Assembly (NCBI RefSeq): GCF_037975245.1
Contig: NC_092565.1
Coordinates: forward strand, 16,149,499 to 16,213,498
Direction of reading: 5' to 3'
Origin: Apostichopus japonicus
Lineage: Eukaryota; Echinodermata; Holothuroidea; Aspidochirotida; Stichopodidae
Length of the DNA: 64,000 bases
Shown here piece by piece: positions 1 through 12,500 of the stretch (position 1 is its first letter; each line of letters begins with the position of its first letter). The notes below the pieces were generated by a model. It had not been told where the DNA came from, searched no databases, and saw nothing but the letters and a program-made list of their open reading frames with translations. Position numbers and translations under genes: made by a program.

Positions 1-295
1 GAAAGCAAGGGAATAGTCGTGGCAACAAAAACACATAAATGCAATATGATATAGAAATATGAAAGTGAACGTATGTCAGTTATCAGACTAATAGCACCAT
101 CAATAAACATTGGTGTCAAAGAAACAAACTTACAGATTCATTTATAAGCACTGCCTTCTGAGTGCTTGTTGCAGAATAACATTACACTTGAAGCACTGAT
201 ATAAGCTGATGGGTAGCTAGGGTTAGAATTACATTACACTCACTAGAACATTTAATAAAATTCCCAAAACACCAGAAACACAATCGGATGAACTC

Positions 296-530
296 ACCCG
301 AATAGTATATATTTTCTCATGTTCTTTAAGACAAGATTGCCGTCAGGATCAGATACGTCTAGACATTTCATCTCATTTCATCTTCACATACCAAAGAGCA
401 GAAACAACTGCATGGTTACACTCACCTGGATATTTTAGGGTTAGTCCCCTCCCCCCCCAAACTTACTAGATTAACCAGGGCATTTTTAATGATTGTTCAA
501 GTCCCAAACCACAACAACAACAAGTTCACC
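296..530 (-). other. degenerate copies of the WDR11 exon 13 tail
   Basis: Two stretches in the following intron resemble the exon 13 tail in the same orientation. Between 415 and 530 the minus strand has GTTTGGGACTTGAA, AAAAATG and TATCCAGGTGAG, broken by short insertions. Between 296 and 345 it has GATCCTGACGG (Asp-Pro-Asp-Gly), CTTAAAGAACATG and a GTGAG donor-like site. Neither forms a complete exon. They may be decayed tandem exon duplicates; chance similarity is possible. Confidence 0.35.
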
Positions 531-593
531 TTCAATCTCAAAAGAACATCATAATCTTTAGTCCCCAAAGTAAGACAATTACGTAAACCTCAC

Positions 594-837
594 CTGGACA
601 TTTTATTCTTCAAGTCCCAAACACCAATCACACCATCGGGATCGGCCATCACGATCATCTCTCCCTTCCATGCCATACAGGCGATGTAGTTCAGGCCATT
701 ATTGGCCGGTAGACGAGACCCTTCCTTGATGGTGGTGTTCTCGATAACAAAATGGTGCAACGGACCACTAGCTTCAGCAAACACAAAATGCTCTTTGGTC
801 AGTACAGGCAAACCGATGCGGGTGTCGCTATTGCTCT
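594..837 (-). CDS. WDR11: WDR11 coding exon 13, last one visible
   Basis: Encodes LTKEHFVFAEASGPLHHFVI and onward through IACMAWKGEMIVMADPDG to VWDLKNKMSR. It matches the family EHFVFTD and CIAWKG...WDLKGRVSR blocks. The acceptor is AACCCCCAG and the donor GTGAGG. It ends in phase 2, so another exon must follow outside the window. Confidence 0.93.
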
Positions 838-3800
838 CTGGGGGTTGAAATGTTTGTGATTATTATTTCGAAGAATCGGAAATACTATGAATCTGTAGTG
901 CTCCCTGATACCGACCTAATCAGTTTTTACTGTCCTTTGATGATGAAACTAAAGCAAACATTTAATTCACTGTTCTTTGTTTTGTACAAAAGAATTAAAA
1001 GGGAGAGGAAGGATTCTTTATCAAACTCCTAAGAGGTAACAAGTTGTAGAATCTAGCTAGACCAGTGAAAATGGTTGGAGTCCTGATTTGGGATTCAGAC
1101 CTAAGGCCTCTTGCTTCAAAACGAAAGTACAAAGCGACGGGTATTTGGACTGCAATGTATTCTTGTCCAGTATTCCAAAACCAGTAAAAATGGGGTTGTA
1201 CTTTTCATCAGCATGGAACACAAACCATCAATCATGCAATATGTAAGAAACTTGGAATTTATTTATTAAGATATCCTGTCTAAGTACCTGAAGCTGGTAG
1301 CATACTCTGTAATCCAGCTGTCTCCAGATGAGGGGTGCTACCAAAGAGGTCAGTGTTGATAGATTTCTTCTTCACCGTCGGAGACCATTCCTATCAAACA
1401 AAAGAACAGCTTAATGATCAGAACTGCTCAACTCCTTCAGTTTTGTTCCAACTTTAATAGGTACTTCTTTATTGTTGCCTGTCAAACACCAGGTTTGTAA
1501 TAATATGGTTCGTCACAGAAATTCCATTTTGCTGCTAATTGTCTCGCTCATTTTTTTCGATAGTAACATTTTAAATATAAAGCCCGATATATATTTAAAT
1601 GGGAGGAACTCACCAAAGCCGAAATTGGAGGAAAACTTTTCTTCATTTCTCTCAGCAGGGTATAAGTCCTAAGGTCCCAAATTTCAAATGGTTTTTCCTT
1701 AAATGTAATGATTATGTACTGTCTGTTAATGAGAACAAGAACATAAGATAATGGTTACTATGACATATTGATACTTCCTAGCTATTGATTTGATGTGGGT
1801 TCCTTGAATATTAACAAATTTGTGCTGCTTTGTGGAAAGCAAAGTAAGTAGATATTGGAATTTTATTACCATTCAGAAGAACAAATGAGAGTTGCTTTTA
1901 TTTCCCTGAGTGATCGTAAATGTTTATATGTGAAGAGGACAAACAATAAATGAGTAGATCATCATACTTGCTATTTATTAATAATATTACACAAGTAATT
2001 AATTTGCCCAAATGATGTCGACATAAAGACACAACTTTAAGATCACACATGTTTAAGTACAAATACAAAGAGATCACAGTAATACAGGATCACACAGAGA
2101 AAAATATCATGCTCTGTTATCTTTGTGAGCAAAAATTGGCTCTCAGAATGAAAAAATATACAACTTTTTGAAAATTTTAGCCATAATTTGCTTTTTTTTT
2201 ACTTTTTGTACATTTTAGGGACATTATTTTTCTGCTATTAGTAAGACAATGAGATTCTCAATGCCTCTCTTTGTTTTCTTGTCGTTAGTAGACTTACTTG
2301 AGATGTGACACTTTAGCTGCTTCTATTGGGGGTTCTTCTCCTTTGTTTTCTCTCAGGTGAGTGGCCTGGCCCGTCTGTAAGTCCAATACCAAGACTTCAT
2401 TTCGAACTAAACCTGAGGAACCAGGATTGGGATGGCTGAATGACAGAAAGCAACTTAAGCTCAACCACTCTATACCTCTAGATGGAAGAAAGAAAAAAAA
2501 CAAGACCAAATGAGAGAAACGAGTAGAAAAAAGGACTAAGTCTTAAATTAAACAGTATCACAGTCTCACTTAACATCAGTATGTAATGGGAGTATCCTCC
2601 CTAAAGACTTGCATCAGGTAATGTGTCCTTCTGCAATATCTAAGGTTCATGAAGGAAAAAAAGAGAAGGGAAATCCACCAGATATACTCACTCCCACTGA
2701 TTTAATGAATTAATCAAGTCATGCTGGATACTTGAAGCAAGTAAACGAAAGCTAAAAATTCCTTAATATTAATAATAATCATAATAAATGAGACTTATAT
2801 AGGGCCAAATCAGAAGACAAAAGTCACTACTCAAGGCTCTTTACAAAGAAAGCAGATTAATTTACAAAAGAACAAGTGAAAAGATGGGTAAGCTTTATGT
2901 ATAGAGTGCCGAGTGGTCATTATGTCTTCCACAGTGGCAAATGTGTCACCTGTAAAACCTTTTCATTAATGGAATTGTTTGCTACTGTAGATTTCAAGAT
3001 TGTTTTGCTATGAAAAAATCAGTTACACTCAGTCCCACTGGCAAGATCAACTACTCATGGCTTGCTATATATATATCAAGCTCAATGATAAAATCAGTCA
3101 ACACCAAAAAGAATTCTGATTAAAGCTCAAATGCCAAATAATTATTTGACTTAGGCTGTGTCGTGTGCTCAGTTTGCAAATTCTTGCTGATGCAAATTTG
3201 TCCTCCTTGGTAGAGGGGGAAGGGGAAGAGGGAGGGAGGGAATATAGGATCTGGCTCCATTCTTTCTGGCTGCTTTTTTTAACAAAGCTCTAAGAAAGAT
3301 CAAACCATAGTTAATCATCGATGAAGAAGTTGAAAATGAAGTCTTCAAGTCAGCATGATCGTTCATCTCTGTAACTCTATGTGCAATTTGTTATTAGAAT
3401 TGATTCCATGTGTGAGCTCGATTATGTGCAATTTGTTATTAGAATTGATTCCATAGGTGAGCTTGATGATGTCTTCTCTACATTTGACGTTAACTGTGGT
3501 TAATGACATTGCAGAATAACATCTTCATTCTTGTACTATTTACTGCTATTGTATTACCTTACACACGAAGTATGGATATTGTACTCTCTGTAAGGGGTGC
3601 CAGACAGCAGAGTAAAAACCTGCACCATACCAGAGGTAGTCCCTGCGGAATAAAACAAAACAACGATAAATAGACAGAAACAAAGTTGTACAGCAATACA
3701 ACAACATGCAATGTATCAGTCTGAATTAGTGTAGCAATGATGTAGTCACAAACACTTCCTAGTACTGTCTAACTAAATAACGACATTAGGACATCAGCAG

Positions 3801-6498
3801 TATAAAGGTACTGTATTGAAGTAACAGTGAATGGCGCAAGAGATTACATAAGCAGCATTTGCTGCAAAATCGCTATACTTTTTGCAAGTGATGCCTTGGT
3901 TTCACTGTTCTATCTGGCAGCAGTGAATAATACTGACATAAATATAAGAATAATACTGACATAAATATAAAAAAAATGTACATGAAACTATTCCTGATGA
4001 GAAGCGTCTAAGCAGGGACAATGCTGTAGATCTCCCAGCGGTCCGGATGATTTAAAGGGAGTGAAGACTCGCGCACAAAGAAAAGTCTCATGCCGGTTAT
4101 CTGACCTAGTTTCGAATGATGTGTAACAGAAGTGTTAAACACCACCATCGATCCCAGAAAATACACACACAGATTGCTACCATCGGTAATTAAACGCTAG
4201 TGTACAGTCAGTACATACAGCTACGGTCAATACTCACAACACAGTGTACATAGCAGCTATGGACATCTCAGGTCTAGATAAAAGATAACAAGGTCTGCAT
4301 TTTGTAGCAAGAAGAAGAAAATTTCACTTGCAAGCAACGGAAAGTTAACTTTTTCAGAGCGCGGCACACGGTTTGGGGCAAGTCTTCAATGCCTTTAATT
4401 ACACACGTACTTAAGGCCCATTAAGGCCAAGAAACATAAACCATGATCTAAGTCTTCAACAGATGTTCTAATATATGGAAAGTCACTTTATGGCATTTTG
4501 TCACAACAGATAATCTTTTTTCTATTTGTACGTTATCTCCACTGCCCGAGAGTGAGCTGAAACCAGTTTTTGTACAGCGAAAAGAAAAAAAAAGTCCATT
4601 CACTGTACTATACAATGACATATTTTTGCATGCTCACGGCCAATGATGCGTTCGTTATTGCAATTTTGTTAAGCAATCAACTTCAGCCACTAGAATTATC
4701 CCTTTTACTAAAAATATCAAGGAATTACTCATTCTTAACAAAGAGAAAGGTAACCAGAAGGAATATGGCCAATAAAACTCACCAACTGCAAGCAGTGGCT
4801 TGTAAATATGAAAGTTCTTGGTAGTCAATGGTGGACACATCTTCACCACGGTCGGCATCAACGAAACCCCGCTGACAAACCCTGTGAGAACAAACTTTAG
4901 AGAGACGCTTCTTCCAGATACTGTTTGATTCGGAGTCCCTGATCGATCGGAAGACTGTATGAGATCGCATATCGACATTTTAGGAGTTGGCAAGTTCTTC
5001 AAATTTTGGTCCAAATTGGCCCCTAGAGGTGGCAAGAATTCAAAGTCACCGTTTGACGGGAGACTTCCTCCGGGAGGTGAATAGAGAGGGGAAGAGGATA
5101 GTTGAGATAAAGATTTGGATGAGCCAGGTCTCTGAGCATGTTCCACCGTGATCAGAGACCAACACAGGATCCTACCGTCGCTCATCAGAAGGGCTGCCTC
5201 CGACTCGGTGACCGGCGAAACCGAGAATCCAAACGTCTTCATGTGTTTCGTGACTCGTAGTGGGTCCGATTGACATTTGAGGTCGTAAGAAATTTCCATA
5301 TCTGAGGGGATTGCATCGCCAGCTGTGGATTAATTACAAAAATGAAATAAAGGAAATAGGTTGTTAATAATAACTTTCAAAATCCTGTTAAGCATTGTGT
5401 CTCTTTAATTATTGAACATCTTGTAATATAACGCGAGTCAACATGGACCAATTGTAAATCACGGTAACAGAAAACTTCTACACTGATATAGAAAGAGTTC
5501 ACTTGAGGGTCAAGTGGCAAGTCCTCATCAGTTAAGATTCCAAAGTAAGATCTCTGATAACTGGACGAAACCTCCGTAAAACTTAAAAGGAATTATGATA
5601 TCCATTGTAACAATGACTTGACTACTCATTTTCCAGTCATCAGCCATTTGATTCAAGACAGAACGTTTTGCTACTCACAGTGGAGATTAAGGATCTGTGA
5701 CATCTCTTGTTACAACGACTTGACTACTTCTAGTTTTGAAGTCGTCAACTGTTTCATTTGACGCAGATCACATTTTGACCCATTAGTTGAAAATATTTAT
5801 TTCATAGTGTCATGTGCAAACTCTGCCTAATGTCATTTACTCCTAGAGCAATTTGATACCATCTAAACACTGTGCCTTATCAGGTCTGTAATCTTTCCTT
5901 TAATAAATGGATAAAGTATGTGACCTGTCAAGAGTCCATATTCTAACCTTGAATTGTCCCGGTTTTCTTGTACATTCTGACACTGATTGTTCCATTTTCA
6001 TGCAAGCACATCAGCATGTCCCTATGTCTGACAAAGGTCAAAAGACCAAAGTAAAAATACATTTAGTGTGAACATTAATTATTCAAATCAAACATCTTAT
6101 TTCACGTGAAAATTAACAGGGTATCCATACTTAATCTTTCTATATATACAATATGACAAGGAAGGAAACATCAGTTTACAGTGTCTCAGTCCTAGGATGT
6201 CCATTGGTCTCCAATGAAAATGATAAACTACACAAAATGGAATCCAAAATCATAATACATTAACACATCTTAGACAACTGTAAAATTTTAACGAAATAAC
6301 AAATCATTCACAAATGATCATGATTGTCAATGTGCATCATCAATTTCTGTAAAATTTCACACAAAAGGAACTAAAATTTCACAACTTGGAAATCTTTTTA
6401 CATTATGAGCAGCCAAGAAAAAGTGTATAAGTAAAGCATCTTACTTCTACGATCATAATTGTACCTCCACCAGATAGATCCCCCCACACCCCCCCAAG

Positions 6499-6574
<76 letters not shown>

Positions 6575-9500
6575 CCTTCTGTATAACAAATCACATTGCA
6601 AATACAGAGGTAGATAATAGGACGAAACTCAAAAGAGACGGAGGGACTACCTTAGTGGATGAATATTGATGAAGGGACTGCCGCTTCTATCCATCGGAAT
6701 GGTCGTCACCGTCTGCCGGATCTCCAGATCCAGAACGAGAATTTCCCGAGCGTAGACGAGAACCAAGTGATGTCGCTGTGCTTTCAAGTAACAGAACTGA
6801 ATACATTCTTGCAGGCTTGTGTCTTGTTCTTCTGTTTGGCTATTGGAATTACTGAAATAACAGTGTCAAGAGAAACAGTTATGATATGTTGTTGTTAATA
6901 TAGATTTATGCGAGTTAGAGGAATGTCACAAGAGAAAGACAATTGTGATATTATTGTAAGAGAAAACCAGAATGGTGAGAACAATTTCCCTCCAAATTGT
7001 CTTTCGACAGAAAATGATCGTAGAGTTAGGTCGTAGATTCTGCCTAGGCTGGAATATTTCGCGAGAATGGTTTCTTTTTGCATTGTCGAAAATTTCTAAA
7101 CAGTGCAGCAAAGAATTTTGACAAGTCCAAAGGGTTTTCATGGAAAAAGCCTGATACTTGCAAAAGTACTACAACCACATCACATGTAGGGTTTCTGCAA
7201 CATTAGATGAGAGAGGAATTTGGTTTAGCAAAATCAGATTTTCTTTTTCCCCCCTCCACCTCCATGAAAGTGCAAGAAGGCGTCTATATTTATAGGCCAC
7301 ATTTAATTTCAAACCACTGAAATGTTTGTTAAATAAGGATGTAGTATTCAAACATTATGATCAAGTTGTCAAAACTGTAGTGTTTTATGGCAGTAAAATG
7401 AGCTCCGTCTAATACATACCCCATAAAATATCCAGCCTTTTATCAACTTTCATGTACAAAACCTGCACTGTTCATGGTTCAGCTGCAGTGGTTGGTTCCA
7501 GTATCACATTTAACGCTGCTGCTATGGTGTACTCATGTTTAAACGTTAAAACAATACCATCCCTTATTTATGAAAGATGGTAAGTTGAAAAGGGCAAGAG
7601 ATCAAACAAACCCTGGTTTGCTGTCTCCCACGATCATTCTGACTCTCTTAAAGGCTGTCCTTGCACCCCCGATGTTCTGTTTCTTTTCAGCAGTAGTTGT
7701 AGAAGCTGTCCCCTGTGGAGTTGACGTTGTAATGTAGAATTTCCTGCCATTACTGGATGGCGGCTTTGACAGGCTGAAATCGCTGATGAAAATGAGGGAG
7801 TCTTGGCCGAGCACTGTTAAAGGAAGTGTATAAATTGCATTTCACATTATTCTTACCGCATAAACATTCCATAATCAATATTTGCTTTGATCAGTTGTCT
7901 GAGTTATCATAAATGCATGTAACCTTTCCAATTGGTTGAAGGTTTTGGTATTTACTTTCCATCACAATACAGAGGGTTTAACCAGCCAACCATCACACAG
8001 GACCTAAACTTTGAAATCTATCTATCTATTCTTTTTTTTTAAACTCATCACAAAATGTGCAGAAGGCTTTTCAGTCCTGTAAATGGAGAATGATATCTTT
8101 ATTCTCTGTATCTAAAAGCTACAGATGTGTATGCCACCAAATGTTTTTACTTGATCTTTAAGAATTTGAATTTCTTCAGGGATTTAATCCAGTATCCTAA
8201 AGCAACGAACATACAATGCACGATGGTCAAATGGATCTGTTACTATACAAGTGCAAAGATGTGTATAGCACATAGAAATCGTAGTGCCTGATAAGAGACA
8301 ACTTACAAAGCCTTTAAAGCAACTATTACTTCACCAAAATCAAACACTCAATTCTTCGCAGCCATTCAGGAATGAACTATCTCCTAAATCTACCGTTTAC
8401 ATCGTCTCGGAGCCGAGAGTTCCTTTCGACGTCTCTACCTCGAAAGACTTACATGTCAAGTTGGAAGGCTCGAATGGATCGAAAGCAAGCGCTTGTAGAG
8501 AGTCTGTGAATGATTTCTTCCAGAGTTTTGTGCCTGTGTCCGCATTCCATAGGACCACCGAGTAAGGAGGATGGAGTGCCAGGAGGAGATCGTGAGATGC
8601 ATCTTGTGTTGATAGCCATTCCAAATCTAAGAAAGATGGGAAGATGATAGGAAAGCAGAAAAAAATAGGTCATTATTTTTATTAAAGTCTTTTTGACTTT
8701 GTATACCGAACAGATTCGCCATTCCGCACCAAGTTTGATTTCAGTGGATGAGTACTAAGGAAGGGCTGTGTCTACGTGGATACGATGAAATGTTCACACA
8801 AGATTGATGCAAATTACCAAGCATGAAAAAAATCTAGTGAATGTTACTGTATACCAATTATGTGGTTTGAAATGAAAATTTATGAACAGCAGCAAAGTTG
8901 ACTTAATGCCACAAAGGGCATCCATCTATGGCAATGCTCCACAACTTTTGGCTGGCCACTGCTTTTGAAATTTGCTTAGTGGAATTGTACATATAGGAAC
9001 TGTTCTCTCTGTAATTTCTGTCAATATGCAGGCAGAAGGGAAGAGTGCTTGTTTCTGGATGTTGTCATTTGTCAAGACAAGCACTAAATGGATATATTTA
9101 AAATTGATACTGTTTATTCCAGTTTAGAACTCTAGCAATGTATCAATGAAATGTAAAGTGACATACAAACCTCCAACTCCTTTAGTCCCTTCAGAGAACG
9201 AGGTTCTGGGACATCCGTTGGCCACGTCCCATATGATAATAAGACCATTGCTTTCAGCACTAGCTAGTCTTAACGTATAAGGAGACTGAATGGTATGGTG
9301 GTAGTGTTCCTTGGCCCATTTAACTTTAACTACATTGGTCCTGTGGTTGTCTAATGTTTGAAGTACCTGAAGAGATTATTAATACACAGATGTCAGAGTT
9401 TGAAATCAGTCAGTATACTTGCCAAATGCACAATTACATTTCAAGGACTGCAAAGAATATAATACATGCATCTTTTTTTCTGCCTGCTTGTGTGAAGCGT

Positions 9501-12500
9501 ATTCTAGTTATTGTCATTGTGAAGCGTATTCTAGTTATTGTCATTATGACGTCACCCATGGCTCGCGCATTGGTGGTTTGCGCTGTGGTGTGGCGGGATA
9601 TAAATCACGCACTATTAGAAGCGTATCTTTTGTTTTAAATGATTCGGGGTTGGAAGACAGCCAAACTGGTTCAAATTGGTTGAGTGCCCATTTGCATATG
9701 CTCATCTGCATATCAGGTCATTGTGAAGCGTATTCTAGTTATTGTCATTATGACGTCACCCATGGCTCGCGCATTGGTGGTTTGCGCTGTGGTGTGGCGG
9801 GATATAAATCACGCACTATTAGAAGCGTATCTTTTGTTTTAAATGATTCGGGGTTGGAAGACAGCCAAACTGGTTCAAATTGGTTGAGTGCCCATTTGCA
9901 TATGCTCATCTGCATATCAGGTTGGCACTCAACCAATCAAGAGTTTGGTAAGGGGTGAGTTAAAAGTTTACACCAATCGGGTTCAAGGGCAGAGCGTGTG
10001 CCCTGTGCAACGCGTCTTAATTTGTTATTTTGGAATCAGGGGTTTAAGGGTTTCTTAAAGATTTATCGAGGAGTTGAAGTTTATCTCCCGAAGTCTACAG
10101 ACGTAGAACAGTAGGCTCCGTAATTTATATTTACGTCTGTAGACTTCGGGCTCTTTACATTTTAATTATCTCAAGTTCCAAAGTTATAGTTTTATCCTGA
10201 ATCAATAAAAGAAGACATATATTATCCAGTACCCGCTTTTCCTGATTATTTCACGTTTCACGCTCGGATCTACGGTATCAGTGTAAGGCCGGGTTTACCG
10301 TTCCCGAACTACCCAAAAATAAGCCTTACATATTTGGTGGCAGCGGTTTAAGAACTGGAACACACCATCGAAAAATTATGGAACATTTTTGCAGCGGGAG
10401 AAAGATCATCGCAGGCAGACAGTAAACGAAGACGTTTTACTTATAATTCGCCTATTCTATGGTAAAACTTTTAACTTTTATAGCCCTACTAGTATTAAGG
10501 AACTTTTTGTATACCACCACCCATGTATATCGTCACTGCTACGCATACGGAGGGAATTAGGAAAATCAACGGTTGCTCCAACGGCAGATTGTCTATCGGA
10601 TGTCTGGTCACCTTTCCGCCGATGCCTATCCAGGTCCGTAGACGTTGATGTCGGAGTGCAGTACTTCTACCAAGTTTTTGTTTGTAGTTTAGATTATACT
10701 TTAGAATTTTTTTTATGTGCTTAGGAACGAAGATCAACCCATAAAAGTGTATTAGAAAATTAAATTAGGATTGAAACCAGATTTGGGAGTTAGCGACAAA
10801 TTTAGGTGTAGGCCCGACGTTAACGAAGCCTAACCAACGAGCCCAACACAACGGCGCCTGTCCTAACCATAACCAGTACCACTACTACCAGTACCAGAAC
10901 CAGTACCAGTTTTTTTACAAACTACTGTATTATACGATATATTACTGGAGTAAGTTGAATTATTTAGATGTTAAATAATATTCGTAATATTTTTAACCCT
11001 CGTTCCCACTTCGTTTTCACTCCCCTATGTTTGGTTATCTACCTGAAATTTTGAATTGTTAGAAACAATTTTCTTTAAAAGGCCAAATAGCCTAGTGTGG
11101 TCACAGATTATCCATTCTGGTACACATATGTTGAGTATAGACTGTTTACAGGCACCCCCAACTGGTATATATATTTTTAGGATATTGTATTTATTTTAAA
11201 CTGGTGAAACTGAATTTCATTGTTCTTCGCCAAAAACTTTATGCCTAGACGTAGAGGCTCCAGTTCTCGTAACACTATAAGGTCCCCACTGTTGGGTGAT
11301 ACTACCGAAATGATGGCACCACCCCATTATGATAACATTAGGGTTGAACTTCCCCCACCTTTTCTGGGTACAGGCCGTGAAGATTTTCACCTTTTCGTGC
11401 TCCTTTAGAGCCAATGATAGTCAACAAACCATTTGAGAGAGTTGCTGCTGATATAACTGAGTTACCCCTAACTACGAATGGCAATAGATATGTGTTGGTT
11501 GTAACTGATTACTTCACTAAATACATTAATATGTATGCCTTGCCAGATCAAACAGCAGAGACTGTTGCACAGTGTTTATTTGATAAGTATTTCTGCGAAC
11601 ATGGGATATCAGAAGTATTACACACTGACCAAGGTAAACAATTTGAATCCAAGTTGGTGCATAGATTGTGTAAACTAATGGGAATAGTGAAAACTCGTAC
11701 TAGTCCTTATCACCCACAATCAGATGGTCAGGTAGAAAGATTCAATCGAACACTTAAGAGTGAATTGAGTAAGAGATTATTCTCAACTGGTAACCAATGG
11801 GATAAGATGCTCAATCATATCGCTTTTTCCTATAATACTAGTGTCCATTCTAGCATTGGTTACTCACCATTCTTTCTGGTGAATGGCAGAGAAGCTCGTA
11901 TGCCCCTCGAGGTTATGTTTGGTGACACTCCAGTTGGTTACAGTTGTCATAGTAGCTATGGTGATTTTGTTGATGACATCACTAAACGTATGAAAGAAGC
12001 TAGTAAGATTGTTGGCCAAGAATTGGTGAAAGCTCAAGAAAAACAGGCTGATTATGTAGAGTTGAAGACTCGATTTCTACCTTATGTTGTTGGAGATTTA
12101 GTGTGGGTAAACGATCCAGCTAAGCAACGTGATAAGTTAGCCGCTCGATGGAAAGGTCCTCATAGAGTAATTAGAGTTATGAACAATGGTGTAACTTATC
12201 AATTACAAGATTTGAGTAAATCTTCCATTCCATCTAAAGTCATACATTATAACCGACTTAAGCCTTATGTTTCTCCCTATAGTTTAGAGGATGTAAATGA
12301 AAAGCTTATTCAGCCAAATCCGCCTAGTGTGGTTCAAGGGAATTATTTGCCAAATTTGTCCTTGGATGAATTTTATAGAAATTTACCATTTCACTTTGAG
12401 AGTAATCTAGATACGTCTGGAATTTCTCCTGAGTTGCAAGGTGGAAAACGTTTAGATAATAAAAGACTTACACGTTTAGGTAGGGAGGTAAAGCTGCCTA

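Larger units (their letters stand above)
9491..10330 (+). repeat. 5' LTR of Gypsy-type element 1, with duplicated U3
   Basis: 840 bp, against 636 bp for the 3' LTR. The excess is a 204-bp tandem duplication (9515-9718 and 9719-9922). Each unit holds a CRE-like TGACGTCA (9547, 9751) and a TATA-like ATATAAAT (9598, 9802). A 27-bp unit starting TGTGAAGCG occurs at 9491, 9518 and 9722. AATAAA is at 10204-10209. Confidence 0.93.

Noticed and set aside
9419-9958. 179-codon frame over the 5' LTR of element 1
   Set aside because: It is created by the 204-bp duplication (a multiple of three) in promoter sequence.
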